Shown: positions 8,813 through 18,730, numbered from the stretch's first letter. The stretch is DNA of 64,000 bases from Clostridia bacterium (GCA_024403115.1 JAKSSL010000001.1:1-64000), one strand, 5' to 3'. Notes: generated by a model not told the origin, from the letters alone. Made by a program: numbers and translations.

Positions 8813-10994
8813 GTCTATACTTTAATCCCGAATACCTAGTTTTTATCCTATTGTTATCCACCATGGCTTTTACCTTATCATCAGTGCCTACAAGTACAAG
8901 CAATTCCTTTGCTCGTGTGATTGCAGTGTATATAAGGTTTCTGTTAGCTAAAATAGGTGGAAAATAGCTAATAGGCATAATTACCACAGGGAACTCGCTT
9001 CCCTGACTCTTGTGAACTGTGATGGCATAAGCCAGCTCCAGATTCTTAAGATTGCTATTATCATAAATGGCTAGCTTATCGTCGAAAACCACTTCAATGG
9101 TCTTATCCTCTAAATCTATATCACTAATGAAACCTATATCTCCATTGAATATGCCTTCGCCCTCTTCAAAGCTCCTTAAATCTCTCCAGCCCAAAGAATA
9201 GTCGTTTGTAGTTTGCATTACCTTGTCCCCAACACGGTAAATTCTATCTCCAAACTTGTATTCCTTCTTATCCTCAGCTGGTGGATTTAGCTTTTCCTGT
9301 AGAGAGACATTCAGATTATATGTACCTAAAGTTCCCCTCTTAACCGGTGTAATAATCTGCATATCCTGAAGTGGATCTTTCTCATATTTATCCTTCAAGC
9401 CCTTTGATACCAAGGTAAGAATCTTATTTAATATTTCATTTTCGCGATTTTCTCGCACAATGAAAAAGTCCTTATCCCTCTCGTTATAGAAAGGCTCTTC
9501 CCCTTTGTTGATTCTGCTTGCATTGACAATAATCAAGCTTTCCTTAGCCTGCCTGTATATTTCATCCAGCTTGTTAATGTAAACATATTCGCTATCGATA
9601 ATGTCTTTTAATACGCTACCTGGGCCTACCGATGGAAGTTGGTTAACATCTCCCACCATAATGAACTTAGTTCCCGGTTTAATTGCACTTAACAGTCCAT
9701 CCATTAAAAAGCAGTCTATCATTGATGCCTCATCAACTATAACAGCATCATAATCCAATTGATTTTCACTGTTCTTCGCAAAAATCATGGAATCAATTTC
9801 TTCATCGTAATAGTATTCCAGCAATCTGTGAATAGTGGAAGCATAGTGATCGCTGGTTTCTGCTATTCTTTTGGCTGCTCTTCCAGTGGGTGCTGCCACT
9901 GCCACTTTCATTCCTTGGCGTTCTAAAATCTTAATTATGAAATTAATTATTGTTGTCTTACCAGTACCAGGGCCACCTGTGATAACAGATACATTCCCTA
10001 GCAAAGCATTTTTGACAGCATTCTTTTGCACATCAGAAAGCTGAATATTTGACTCACTTTCGCAAAGTGCTATTACTCCATCAACATCAAAAGCCATCCT
10101 GTGATTATCGCTCTCAGATAGGCATTTTAGGTTCATGGCTATTCTTTGCTCCCCTTGGAATAGTGGGAACAGATATACAGCATCTACCCCATCAATCTTA
10201 TCTATTCTCAGTTTTCCTTCAAAAGCTAATCCGTGAATATTCTCAGCAACCCGTTCTCTGCTAAGTTCCAATAGATTTGCCACGTTTTCACAAAGCTCAG
10301 CAAAAGGCAAGTAGCAATTTCCCTCGTCAGCATAATAGTAAAGGGTATAGATTATTCCGCTTGAGATTCTTTCATCGCTTTCTCTGTCCAAACCTAACTT
10401 TTGAGCTATTCTGTCCGCTTTTACAAAACCTATTCCCGGTACATCTTCAATGATGATGTATGGATTCTCTTCCACAATATTTATGGTTTCACTGCCATAG
10501 ACCTTGTAAAGCCTGTAAGCTTCAGCGCTGGAAATATCAAAGTTCAAAAAATACAAGGCAATATCCCCATATTCTTTGTGAGCTTTATATGACTCATGAA
10601 TCTTCTCCATGGTTTTAAGGCCTATACCCTCCAGCTCTAAAAGCCTCTCCTTGTGATTTAATATAACATCCAGGGAGTCTTCGCCAAAAGCTTTAGTTAT
10701 AGCCATGGCAGTTTTATCTCCCACCCCTGATATTAAACCTGATGCAAGGAAACTCCTGATACCTTCAACATCTTTGGGCATTACAGGACTTGCTTTTTCA
10801 AATTTGAACTGTTCACCGTATTTTGGGTGATGGTAAAAATCTCCCTCAAGCTCATAGGACATGCCTTGGCGAGCGTTGGGAAGATTTCCTACTACAGTGA
10901 AGTATTCTTCAGCGGTTTCAAATATTCCTATTGTATAGCTGTTTTCTTCATTATGAAAAATCAGCTCCACTAAAGTACCGTTTTTTATTTCCAT
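8784..10994 (-). CDS. recD2: ATP-dependent 5'-3' DNA helicase RecD2
   Basis: 736-aa SF1B helicase of the RecD2/RecD-like class, for DNA repair and fork maintenance without RecBC. An N-terminal OB-like and helix-hairpin-helix part (residues about 1-200, with SGLISGVGDKTA and DVPGIGFVKADR) precedes the helicase core. Walker A is GGPGTGKT at 340-347, Walker B is VDEAS, and the C-terminal motif is AITVHKSQGSEF. It overlaps the YhaM gene upstream by one base and comFC downstream by 29 nt. Confidence 0.94.
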   Translation of the reverse strand: MEIKNGTLVELIFHNEENSYTIGIFETAEEYFTVVGNLPNARQGMSYELEGDFYHHPKYGEQFKFEKASPVMPKDVEGIRSFLASGLISGVGDKTAMAITKAFGEDSLDVILNHKERLLELEGIGLKTMEKIHESYKAHKEYGDIALYFLNFDISSAEAYRLYKVYGSETINIVEENPYIIIEDVPGIGFVKADRIAQKLGLDRESDERISSGIIYTLYYYADEGNCYLPFAELCENVANLLELSRERVAENIHGLAFEGKLRIDKIDGVDAVYLFPLFQGEQRIAMNLKCLSESDNHRMAFDVDGVIALCESESNIQLSDVQKNAVKNALLGNVSVITGGPGTGKTTIINFIIKILERQGMKVAVAAPTGRAAKRIAETSDHYASTIHRLLEYYYDEEIDSMIFAKNSENQLDYDAVIVDEASMIDCFLMDGLLSAIKPGTKFIMVGDVNQLPSVGPGSVLKDIIDSEYVYINKLDEIYRQAKESLIIVNASRINKGEEPFYNERDKDFFIVRENRENEILNKILTLVSKGLKDKYEKDPLQDMQIITPVKRGTLGTYNLNVSLQEKLNPPAEDKKEYKFGDRIYRVGDKVMQTTNDYSLGWRDLRSFEEGEGIFNGDIGFISDIDLEDKTIEVVFDDKLAIYDNSNLKNLELAYAITVHKSQGSEFPVVIMPISYFPPILANRNLIYTAITRAKELLVLVGTDDKVKAMVDNNRIKTRYSGLKYRLVRFFEEDY

Positions 10995-11971
10995 TAATCA
11001 ATTTTACTATCTGATGCCTTGTATAACTTTCTGTTGTCCAGAGTGAATACTCTGTCAGAAAACTCTTCCTTACCCACTCCCATTAAAGCATCTTCGAAAT
11101 CGTACATTCTAGCATCAATAATATCTAAATAATGTAAAAGCTCAGCCTCTGGGAATAGTGGCTTTTTAGGACTACCAAATTCTGGCTCATAATGGTGAGC
11201 TAAGATCATGTGCTCTAACATTATGCGCTTTTCATAGGATACGCCCAGTTCCTCACAGTATTTTTCTATTGATTTGATTCCTTGAACTATATGTCCAAGC
11301 AATTGACCTTCAAAGTAATATCCATCTGAGATTCCATTAAGATCAGACTTGATTTCTCTAAGCTTTTCAATGTCATGTAAAATTACGCCTGCTTTTAATA
11401 AGTCCTCATTGATAATTCTTCCATAGACTTTACATAAAGCATCAGCACTTTCAAGCATGCGCTTTGTATGGTATAAAAGGCCTCCGTAAATAGCATGATG
11501 ATTCTTCGATGCTGCTGGCCAATACATCAATTGTTCCTTGTTATCATCCAAAATTCTGTGGCAAAGCTTTTTAAGCTCTTCATCTTGGAAAGCTTCAGCA
11601 GTTTCATAAAGATAATCGAACATATCCTTAGATTCTTCTGGAGCCTTTTTAATGTAATCGCTAAGATCGATTTCATCTCCTTCCACAGCTTTTCTAATTA
11701 TTGAAATATCAAGCTGTTTGTTGCCATTCCACTCCTTAACCTGAGCACGAACTTTGACAATATCTCCCTCTTTAATCTCCTCAATGCGTGGAGTTTCATC
11801 AGGAGTAATATTCCATTTTTTACTGCTCACATCACCGGTTTTATCACCTAAAGTTAAGTCCAAATAGCTTTTACCATTGGAACCGATTTTAATGCTTATG
11901 CTTTTAACCATGAAAAACAAGTCAATCTTTTCAGGGCTAATTTCTAATTCTTTTACAAATATTTTTTCCAT
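10994..11971 (-). CDS. yhaM: 3'-5' exoribonuclease, YhaM family
   Basis: 325-aa protein with an N-terminal OB-fold nucleic-acid-binding domain (about residues 15-95) and a C-terminal HD phosphohydrolase domain. The metal ligands include NHHAIYGGLLYHT near 158-169, HD at 199-200 and HHYEPEFGSP further on. YhaM of Bacillus is a Mn/Co-dependent 3'-5' exonuclease on RNA and DNA. It sits between the PBP and recD2 genes with 12-nt and 1-nt junctions, so it is cotranscribed with them. Confidence 0.88.
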   Translation of the reverse strand: MEKIFVKELEISPEKIDLFFMVKSISIKIGSNGKSYLDLTLGDKTGDVSSKKWNITPDETPRIEEIKEGDIVKVRAQVKEWNGNKQLDISIIRKAVEGDEIDLSDYIKKAPEESKDMFDYLYETAEAFQDEELKKLCHRILDDNKEQLMYWPAASKNHHAIYGGLLYHTKRMLESADALCKVYGRIINEDLLKAGVILHDIEKLREIKSDLNGISDGYYFEGQLLGHIVQGIKSIEKYCEELGVSYEKRIMLEHMILAHHYEPEFGSPKKPLFPEAELLHYLDIIDARMYDFEDALMGVGKEEFSDRVFTLDNRKLYKASDSKID

Positions 11972-11983
11972 TATATTACCTCT

Positions 11984-13348
11984 CTAATTAGCATCATCCA
12001 ATGCTATAACACTCTGAAGCACACTGTTTGCAATAGGTCCAGCAGTTGTACTTCCCCATTCACCCTTTTCAATACAAACGACAAAAGCGTAAGGATGCTC
12101 TTCATCATCTAAGAAACCTACGAACCATGTGTTGTTATATCCATCGCCTCGTTCTGCAGTACCACTCTTTGCACCGATCTTAAGTCCTGGATAATTATAT
12201 GTTCCGTAATTAGTTTCCACGTTATTAAGCATCATCTTCTTCAGCTCGTTTGCTGTATCCTTGTCTAGCAATTGATCAGTATATGTTGTTTCCCCTTCTT
12301 TTACTTTAAAAGCACCTTCAGCAACAAGCTTATCAATAACATACGGATTTGCAGCTTTACCGCCGTTGGCTATCGCTCCAACATAAACCATCATAGCGCA
12401 AGGATTAACCTGATCCTCAAATTGACCTATTCCTGACCATGCTAGGTTCAAATCATTATCCCTAGGAATGTTGAAATTACCTGCCAAAGTTCTTATTCCG
12501 TTCAAATCATAGGAATATGTCATATTTGTCTTTTTAATATATTTTTCTAAATTATCTGCTCCGATTTTTAAAGTTAAATCAGCATATGCGCAGTTACAGG
12601 ATTTTGCTAAAGCACTATACTTATCAACATAACCATGAGCTTGAGTACACTTAACCCTTTCACCGTTTATATATGATACACCACTGCAATAATAGGACCA
12701 ATTATCATAATCTTTGTAAGTGTCCAATGCTGCAGCTGTTGTTACCAGCTTAAATGTTGAACCAGGAGTAATTGTAGCAGAAAGCAACTTGTTTAAATAT
12801 ATACCGCTTTCTTCAGTACCAGCTTCTGGTGGATTTGCAGGGTCATAGGATGGCTTGCTTACCTCACATACGATTTCCCCTGTCTTATAGTTGTATACGC
12901 CTACAGTTCCATCGAAATTTGCCATAGCATTATATGCGTTTCGACAAACCCTGCTATCAATTGTCAGGTATAATTCTCTACCTGTCTCACTCATGGAATA
13001 TGTTCCACTAAGGAAACTGTATCCTACTAAATCGCTTCTAAAAGCATATTGAGCACCAGTACCAACATTACCAGCACAATCTCCAACGGCATGAACTGTT
13101 GCAATTCTCGCTGTAGGATTAGTGTTGTACTCAACCCCCTTATTACTATTCTTGGCTAGGATTTCTCCGTTCTTATCCATAATAGTTCCAACGTTCAGCT
13201 GGCCGTTATAGTATATGTCTTCATTTACATAGAAGGTTGCCCAGTCTGCCCCATTGGCATAAAGCCTAAATGTAAAGAATATCAAACCTGCAACCAATAC
13301 TACTGTCATAAACAAGCATAGTAGAGCTCTACTTTCCATTTTCTTCAT
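11984..13348 (-). CDS. Class B penicillin-binding protein (transpeptidase)
   Basis: 454 aa: one N-terminal membrane helix (about residues 9-29), a short pedestal, then a D,D-transpeptidase domain with STFK (nucleophile Ser197), SCN (250-252) and KSGT (394-397). It resembles the short PbpA type rather than long PASTA-tailed SpoVD/PBP2x proteins; no PASTA domain is present. Its start overlaps the stop of the FHA-SEDS gene (TAATG) with AGGAGGTGAG upstream. That coupling fits a cognate SEDS-bPBP synthase pair for septal or lateral wall synthesis. Confidence 0.92.
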   Translation of the reverse strand: MKKMESRALLCLFMTVVLVAGLIFFTFRLYANGADWATFYVNEDIYYNGQLNVGTIMDKNGEILAKNSNKGVEYNTNPTARIATVHAVGDCAGNVGTGAQYAFRSDLVGYSFLSGTYSMSETGRELYLTIDSRVCRNAYNAMANFDGTVGVYNYKTGEIVCEVSKPSYDPANPPEAGTEESGIYLNKLLSATITPGSTFKLVTTAAALDTYKDYDNWSYYCSGVSYINGERVKCTQAHGYVDKYSALAKSCNCAYADLTLKIGADNLEKYIKKTNMTYSYDLNGIRTLAGNFNIPRDNDLNLAWSGIGQFEDQVNPCAMMVYVGAIANGGKAANPYVIDKLVAEGAFKVKEGETTYTDQLLDKDTANELKKMMLNNVETNYGTYNYPGLKIGAKSGTAERGDGYNNTWFVGFLDDEEHPYAFVVCIEKGEWGSTTAGPIANSVLQSVIALDDAN

Positions 13349-15156
13349 TAGAACTCACCTCCTGCTTCAATCTCTTCAAGGAGTTCATCTTCCCTGTCCT
13401 CTTCCGCTTCCACTTCCATTTCCAAATCAGAAATCTGCTTCATCTCAGCAGTAAACTTGGTTCCTTCACGGGTGTCGGCCGTCTTCAAGAAGGCCAGCAA
13501 GCCCCAGGCTGCAATCATTGATGTTCCGCCTGTTGAAAGCAATGGGAATGTAACGCCTGTCAAAGGCAATAAATCTATTGATCCAAATACATTTAATATT
13601 GTTTGACAAACCAACATAGTTGTTGCCGCACAAGCAGCAATTGTATAGTATGCCGATCTTCCCGCCATAATTGATATTACTGAGAAAATAGCATATGAAA
13701 CGATTATAAATACGCATAGAAGTGCAATAATTAAACCCCACTCCTGCGCTACTACACCAAATACTAGGTCAGTATCTGCAGCAAAAACATTGGAGAACCA
13801 ACCTTCTCCAGGTCCTTCACCAAATAATCCGCCACTTGCAGTTGCAGTCATTGTTCTTGTTTGTTGATATCCAAGGCCATTGGCATCATCCCAAACATGT
13901 CCCCAAATTGAAAATCTTTGAGCTATGTGAGCCTTGAATCTTAGCAATAGCAATCCACCGCCCACTGATACTCCAAGTATCAATAATAGTCTGGAGAAGT
14001 CACCTGAACGCAACCATAGTATTACAACGAAGCAAGCATAGAATACTAAAGCTGTTCCGAAGTCACCCATTAAGGCTAAAGCTACCAAACAGAAGCCTGA
14101 GAATAGTAGGAACATCCTGATGCTCTTCTTCGTATACAGTTCCTCCAAGGATCCTGCGCCCACGATAATAAACACTATCTTTACCAACTCTGAAGGTTGG
14201 AAAGTTATTCCACCAATGCTTATCCAGTTTTGAGCTCCGTAGAAAATAGAACCAAATAGCAAGTTTACTAAAAGTAATCCTGCAGCTATGACCATAAGTA
14301 TGTTACGGCTTCTTTTAACAAGTTCCAAATTCTTTAGGAAAATGCAAAGGAAGACCATTAGGGCAACTCCTAAGCACATAGCAATAAACTGTTTTAAAGC
14401 TCCATCTGGGTTAGCAGAAATTGTATTTGCCAAACTGATGGTACATAGGAAAAAGGCCAGTATTTCCAGCTCAAAACCACGTTCTTGGAAAGTGTGAATC
14501 AATATGAAATATGCCCACATTAATATTGTAATTCCAAATATGGCAATGTAAGCTGTCCAAGGCATTTCCACATTTAAAATCAATTGGAAATCCAATAAAA
14601 TTTGGAACAAAGTCAATGCGATGAAGGAATTCCATGGTGAAAGTCCCTTTGAATCCTTTTCTCTCATCTCTTGATTGTTCTTCTGCTCTTCCAAACTAAT
14701 AGGAATGAAAGTGATTTCTGTATCCCCAATAGTAATTACATCGCCCGGTTTAATTTTAACCTTGTTTTTGACCGGTCTACCATTGACCAAACTGCCGTTT
14801 AAGCTTTCAATATCCTTGTATGTCCAAACACCTCTGGAATCTCTGCTGATAGTTCCGTGATTCTTGGAAACAAAGCTATCTCTGATTCTAATATCTGAGG
14901 TTCTAGAACGGCCGATAACATTCTCCCAGTGTGTAATAGGAATGCTCATAGCTCCATCGATTTGAACATATGCCCATACCTCGGCAGGATTCTTTGTAAG
15001 CAATAAGGACCTTATAGTTCTTATTACCAAATAGAATCCGATAATGATAAATGCGAATCTACAAACGGCTGTATAGAAATTGCCACCAGTATCCGCATCC
15101 GCCAAAGCAGTAATATTTACTATGAGATTGTCTAAAAAATTCTTAATAGTATCCAT
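13348..15156 (-). CDS. FHA domain-SEDS (FtsW/RodA/SpoVE) fusion
   Basis: 602-aa polytopic protein. After a first membrane helix (about 28-48) comes an FHA domain (about residues 70-155, with VIGRSRTSDIRIRD and SKNHG), then a SEDS peptidoglycan glycosyltransferase core with about ten helices. The core contains the FQPSELVK-type segment and the PLTGVTFPLLSTGG motif, and an acidic cytoplasmic tail ends the protein. FHA domains bind phosphothreonine, so a Ser/Thr kinase could tune this synthase; no kinase is in the window. The gene heads the operon with PBP, yhaM, recD2 and comFC. GGAGAGG precedes the ATG. Confidence 0.93.
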   Translation of the reverse strand: MDTIKNFLDNLIVNITALADADTGGNFYTAVCRFAFIIIGFYLVIRTIRSLLLTKNPAEVWAYVQIDGAMSIPITHWENVIGRSRTSDIRIRDSFVSKNHGTISRDSRGVWTYKDIESLNGSLVNGRPVKNKVKIKPGDVITIGDTEITFIPISLEEQKNNQEMREKDSKGLSPWNSFIALTLFQILLDFQLILNVEMPWTAYIAIFGITILMWAYFILIHTFQERGFELEILAFFLCTISLANTISANPDGALKQFIAMCLGVALMVFLCIFLKNLELVKRSRNILMVIAAGLLLVNLLFGSIFYGAQNWISIGGITFQPSELVKIVFIIVGAGSLEELYTKKSIRMFLLFSGFCLVALALMGDFGTALVFYACFVVILWLRSGDFSRLLLILGVSVGGGLLLLRFKAHIAQRFSIWGHVWDDANGLGYQQTRTMTATASGGLFGEGPGEGWFSNVFAADTDLVFGVVAQEWGLIIALLCVFIIVSYAIFSVISIMAGRSAYYTIAACAATTMLVCQTILNVFGSIDLLPLTGVTFPLLSTGGTSMIAAWGLLAFLKTADTREGTKFTAEMKQISDLEMEVEAEEDREDELLEEIEAGGEF

Positions 15157-15203
15157 AAATGCTTTCCTCTCCTAAAAATATCCCTTTTGTAAAACTAAAT
15201 CTC

Positions 15204-16349
15204 TTATTCTTGATCATATATCTCTAAAATATGATCGAAGTCTTCCAAATATTCTGGAATCTTAAGGCCTTGTGGGCAAACCTGTCTACATGCGCCACAA
15301 GCGATACAATCCTTTGGTTGTTTGTTTTCGTCCAATGATTCCAAAGCCATAGGAGCAATAAATCCTCCAACTGAGAACTTATGCTCATTATATAAATCAA
15401 GTAAGAATGGAATATCAAGACCCATTGGACACTTTGGAATACAGTATTTGCACTTTGTGCACTTTACTCTTCCCGGTTCAAACATATCTTTCGCAATTCC
15501 AACTAAAGCATCAAATTCTTCTTGATTTGCAGCTTCACCCTCTGAGAAAGCTTTGATATTTTCTTTAAGCTGTTCCAAAGAAGAAACCCCTGAAAGATTA
15601 ACCTTAACATTATCCAAGCTTTGAAGGAATCTATATGCCCAAGTAACGGCTGTTTCATCCTTTCTAAACTTTGATAATTGCTCCATATACTTATCATCTA
15701 AAGTGCAAAGTGAACCGCCACGAACAATTTCCATTGCTACAACTTCAATGCCCAGTTCCTTACACTTTTCATAAGTCTTATTTACTTCTTGGAATTCCCA
15801 ATCCAAATAATTCAGTTGAAGCTGGCAGAATTCCATAATATCTCCATAGCCTTCCATAAATTGATTGAAAACATCAATCTTTCCGTGTAATGAAAAGCCA
15901 AGATGCTTGATTCTTCCGTTTTCTACCTGCTTTTTATAGTATTCCTTAATGCCGAATTTTGGATCCAAATATGCTTCCATATTCATTTCACATACATTGT
16001 GAATCAAGTAATAATCGAAATAATCCACTTGGCAATATTCCAATTGCTTTTCAAATATTTCTTCTGCATAAGGCATGTTGTCCAAATCATAGCCTGGGAA
16101 TTTATTTGTAAGGTAAAAGCTTTCTCTAGGATATTCCTTAAGAGCCTCACCTATAAATTTTTGTGAGTTGCCCCCATGATAACCCCAAGCTGTATCAAAA
16201 TAATTGATTCCATTAGCATAGGCGTAATCAACCATTTCCTTAGCTGCTTTTACATCTATTTTATTGTTATCATCATCGATTACAGGCAGTCTCATAAGGC
16301 CCATACCCATTTGTGAAACCTTGTTTCCTAAAAAAGTCTTGTAAAACAT
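15204..16349 (-). CDS. Aldo/keto reductase with C-terminal 2x[4Fe-4S] ferredoxin domain
   Basis: 381 aa. The N-terminal TIM-barrel AKR domain shows the FDTAWGYHGG segment, the LTNKF lysine and the YLIHNV histidine of the catalytic tetrad. The C-terminal part has two ferredoxin-type cysteine clusters, CTKCKYCIPKCPMG and CIACGACRQVCPQG, predicted to hold two [4Fe-4S] clusters. The architecture is common in anaerobic Clostridia; the substrate is unknown. It lies 20 nt after the EamA transporter gene and may share its transcript. Confidence 0.9.
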   Translation of the reverse strand: MFYKTFLGNKVSQMGMGLMRLPVIDDDNNKIDVKAAKEMVDYAYANGINYFDTAWGYHGGNSQKFIGEALKEYPRESFYLTNKFPGYDLDNMPYAEEIFEKQLEYCQVDYFDYYLIHNVCEMNMEAYLDPKFGIKEYYKKQVENGRIKHLGFSLHGKIDVFNQFMEGYGDIMEFCQLQLNYLDWEFQEVNKTYEKCKELGIEVVAMEIVRGGSLCTLDDKYMEQLSKFRKDETAVTWAYRFLQSLDNVKVNLSGVSSLEQLKENIKAFSEGEAANQEEFDALVGIAKDMFEPGRVKCTKCKYCIPKCPMGLDIPFLLDLYNEHKFSVGGFIAPMALESLDENKQPKDCIACGACRQVCPQGLKIPEYLEDFDHILEIYDQE

Positions 16350-16369
16350 AAGTCTTCTCCTTTAATTCG

Positions 16370-17221
16370 TCACTCTTTCTTAATTGCAATGACAATATTG
16401 TATATACCTACTCCACCGATTACTATTATGGCACCGATAATAGCGAATATTCCCAATGGTTCTGGATAGAATATGGCAACCCATACTGGATTTAAAATCG
16501 GTTCCAAAGTACTTGCAATGGCTGCAGTAACGGCTTTTACATACTTTAAACCAATGCTTAGGAATACTGTAGCAAGTCCCAATTGGAAAATACCTAATAT
16601 GGCAACAAGTCCAAAGTTTGTAAATCCAAAATCACTTTCTGTTGCAAGGAAAGGCAAACCCACTATTATACTGATAAAGTGACCGTATATATTGGCACTG
16701 ACAAAGTCTCCTCCATCAAACTCATTTTGCAAAAATACCACAGCATAAGTCACTCCAGAAATAACGGCGATGAAGTTTCCAAGCATTCCACCTGTAGAAA
16801 GTCCATCTACAAAGAAACACAATATTCCTCCAAAAACAATTAGGCAGGTAATTAGTTCTATCTTCAAAGGTTTAACCTTGAAAAGTATAATATTTAGAAC
16901 GATTACAAATATTGGCATAGTGAATTGCAATACCACCGCATTAGCTGCAGTAGTAAGCTGAGTAGATGAAACGAAAGTAATGTTAGTTGCAAAGTTTGCC
17001 AAGGCACCGATTATAATTGGTTTGTTAATTTTTAGCTTATCCCCTGACAGCTTGGCAAATATAAGCATTACTATCACTGCAAATACTGATCTTACGCCGT
17101 TTAAGGTCAATGCTGACCAAGTTACCTGCTTTACCAGTACACCTGCAATACTGTAAAAAATAGCTGATAATAGTACGAAAAATACTGCCGTATATTTAGT
17201 TGTTTTAAATTCTTTTTCCAT
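16370..17221 (-). CDS. DMT superfamily (EamA) transporter
   Basis: 283 aa with about ten transmembrane helices arranged as two EamA repeats, typical of drug/metabolite exporters; the substrate cannot be read from sequence. No Shine-Dalgarno is visible. A TATAAT box ends 7 nt before the ATG, so the mRNA may be leaderless. It is divergent from the M20 peptidase gene. Confidence 0.85.
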   Translation of the reverse strand: MEKEFKTTKYTAVFFVLLSAIFYSIAGVLVKQVTWSALTLNGVRSVFAVIVMLIFAKLSGDKLKINKPIIIGALANFATNITFVSSTQLTTAANAVVLQFTMPIFVIVLNIILFKVKPLKIELITCLIVFGGILCFFVDGLSTGGMLGNFIAVISGVTYAVVFLQNEFDGGDFVSANIYGHFISIIVGLPFLATESDFGFTNFGLVAILGIFQLGLATVFLSIGLKYVKAVTAAIASTLEPILNPVWVAIFYPEPLGIFAIIGAIIVIGGVGIYNIVIAIKKE

Positions 17222-17228
17222 AGCTTAT

Positions 17229-17234
17229 ATTATA
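17229..17234 (-). promoter_or_regulatory. -10 box of the EamA gene (possible leaderless start)
   Basis: TATAAT on the minus strand with only ATAAGCT between it and the ATG. A start site 7 nt downstream would fall on the initiation codon. No good -35 was found. Confidence 0.4.
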
Positions 17235-17244
17235 CCATAAAATA

Positions 17245-17273
17245 TTGAAAACTTCCCTATTTCATTGTAAAAT
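17245..17273 (+). promoter_or_regulatory. Sigma-A promoter of the M20 peptidase gene
   Basis: TTGAAA (17245-17250), a 17-nt spacer and TAAAAT (17268-17273), then AGGAGG at 17286-17291 before the ATG at 17297. Confidence 0.7.
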
Positions 17274-17296
17274 ATATTAAACATCAGGAGGCTTTT

Positions 17297-18499
17297 ATGG
17301 ACAAAAAAAATATTAGCTTAGTAAAAGAGAAAATCGATAATATCTATGACGAGGTTGTGGCTATTAGAAGAAATTTGCACATGCATCCTGAACTGGGTGA
17401 AGAAGAGTATAAAACTTGCGAAATAATTATGCAAACTCTTGCAAAACATGAAATAATAAGTCAAAAAATCGCTGGAAACGGTGTTGTTGCAACCATTTAC
17501 GGTAATGCGCGTACTGGCAAAAGCAAGACCATCGCTATTAGAGCAGACATAGACGCTCTTCCTATTAAAGAAGAAACAGGCTTGGAATTTGCTTCCCTTG
17601 CAGAGGGAAGAATGCACGCTTGCGGACATGACATCCATACAGGTATGCTACTTGGCACTGCAATTGTTTTGAAACAAATGGAAAATCAGCTTAAAGGCAA
17701 TGTAAAACTTCTATTCCAACCTTCCGAAGAGACAATTGGTGGAGCCGAAAGAATGATAAAGGAAGGTTGCCTTGAGCGCCCAACTGTTGATGCAGCAATC
17801 GGTATTCATATTGAACCTTTCCTTCCATCAGGAACAATCAAAATGATAAACGGTCCTATGAATGCAGCTAGCTGTGAGATCATATTAGATGTTGAAGGTG
17901 TCTCATGTCATGGTGCACATCCTGATAAAGGCTACGACCCTATACTAGCCAGTGCAGCTATTATCAACGCTTTGCAATCAGTGGTTTCCAGAAACATAGA
18001 CCCAGCTGAAGGTGGCGTTGTTACCATAGGAAAAATCAACGGCGGAGAAGCTACAAACATTATCCCATCTAAGGTTCACATGGAAGGAATAATTAGAGCT
18101 TTATCCAATGAAGTTAGAAATCAAATTAAGGAAAATGTTGAAAGAGTTGTAAGCAATACGGCAAAAGCATATTCATGTGAAGCCAAGATACAACTTATAG
18201 ACAGCTACCCTGCTCTAATCAATGATGATAAGATATTATCCATTATGGAAAATGTAGCAATCGAAAGCTTTGGCAAGGATATGTTTAGACTTGTTAGACT
18301 TCCATCCTTTGGCGCAGATGATTTCGCATACTTTGCTCAAGAAGTTCCTTCACTGTATTTCGAACTTGGCGTAGGCCATGATGATCCAGCTAAGAACTTC
18401 TCACTTCACAATGAACATATGAACCCTGTGGAAGAAAGTATGAAAACTGGAATTGCAATGGAAGTTTTGGGAGCAATGGAACTAATAGATAAAATATAA
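17297..18499 (+). CDS. M20 family amidohydrolase/peptidase
   Basis: 400-aa zinc-dependent hydrolase of the M20D (IAA-amino acid hydrolase / N-acetyl-diaminopimelate deacetylase / aminoacylase) group. Metal-site residues are visible: MHACGHDIHTG (Cys109, His111), PSEE (Glu144-145), GIHIEP (His) and LHNEH near the C-terminus. The dimerisation lid lies between the two halves of the catalytic domain. Likely substrates are N-acyl amino acids or small amide-linked peptides; sequence alone does not choose. It has its own promoter and AGGAGG and is followed after 13 nt by a small membrane protein gene. Confidence 0.88.
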   Translation: MDKKNISLVKEKIDNIYDEVVAIRRNLHMHPELGEEEYKTCEIIMQTLAKHEIISQKIAGNGVVATIYGNARTGKSKTIAIRADIDALPIKEETGLEFASLAEGRMHACGHDIHTGMLLGTAIVLKQMENQLKGNVKLLFQPSEETIGGAERMIKEGCLERPTVDAAIGIHIEPFLPSGTIKMINGPMNAASCEIILDVEGVSCHGAHPDKGYDPILASAAIINALQSVVSRNIDPAEGGVVTIGKINGGEATNIIPSKVHMEGIIRALSNEVRNQIKENVERVVSNTAKAYSCEAKIQLIDSYPALINDDKILSIMENVAIESFGKDMFRLVRLPSFGADDFAYFAQEVPSLYFELGVGHDDPAKNFSLHNEHMNPVEESMKTGIAMEVLGAMELIDKI

Positions 18500-18512
18500 T
18501 GAGGTGTTAGTA

Positions 18513-18689
18513 ATGAGATATATTGTATTAATACTGTTGATAGCTTTTTCAGCATATCTTTTCATAAAACCTAGACGAGATATGGAAAAAAGAGAAAAAG
18601 CTTATGAAGAGGCTGAAAATAATAAGAACGAAAACTTGGTATACACAGATGGTCACTTCGAAGCAATAGAAGACAAGGATGAAGAATAA
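18513..18689 (+). CDS. Small single-pass membrane protein
   Basis: 58 aa: an N-terminal hydrophobic helix (residues about 2-19), then PRRDMEKREKAYEE and a highly charged acidic tail. Starting at the ATG at 18513 is supported by GAGGTG 6 nt upstream; a GTG three codons earlier overlaps that site. Not recognised as a named family. It lies 13 nt after the M20 gene and before a bidirectional terminator, so it is part of that short transcript. Confidence 0.65.
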   Translation: MRYIVLILLIAFSAYLFIKPRRDMEKREKAYEEAENNKNENLVYTDGHFEAIEDKDEE

Positions 18690-18690
18690 A

Positions 18691-18717
18691 AAAATTGAAG
18701 CATTTCGCTTCAATTTT
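18691..18717. terminator. Bidirectional terminator
   Basis: AATTGAAGC / GCTTCAATT stem with A-rich left and T-rich right flanks, between the convergent small-protein gene and the deacylase gene. Confidence 0.85.
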
Positions 18718-18730
18718 TTATTGAATCTCT

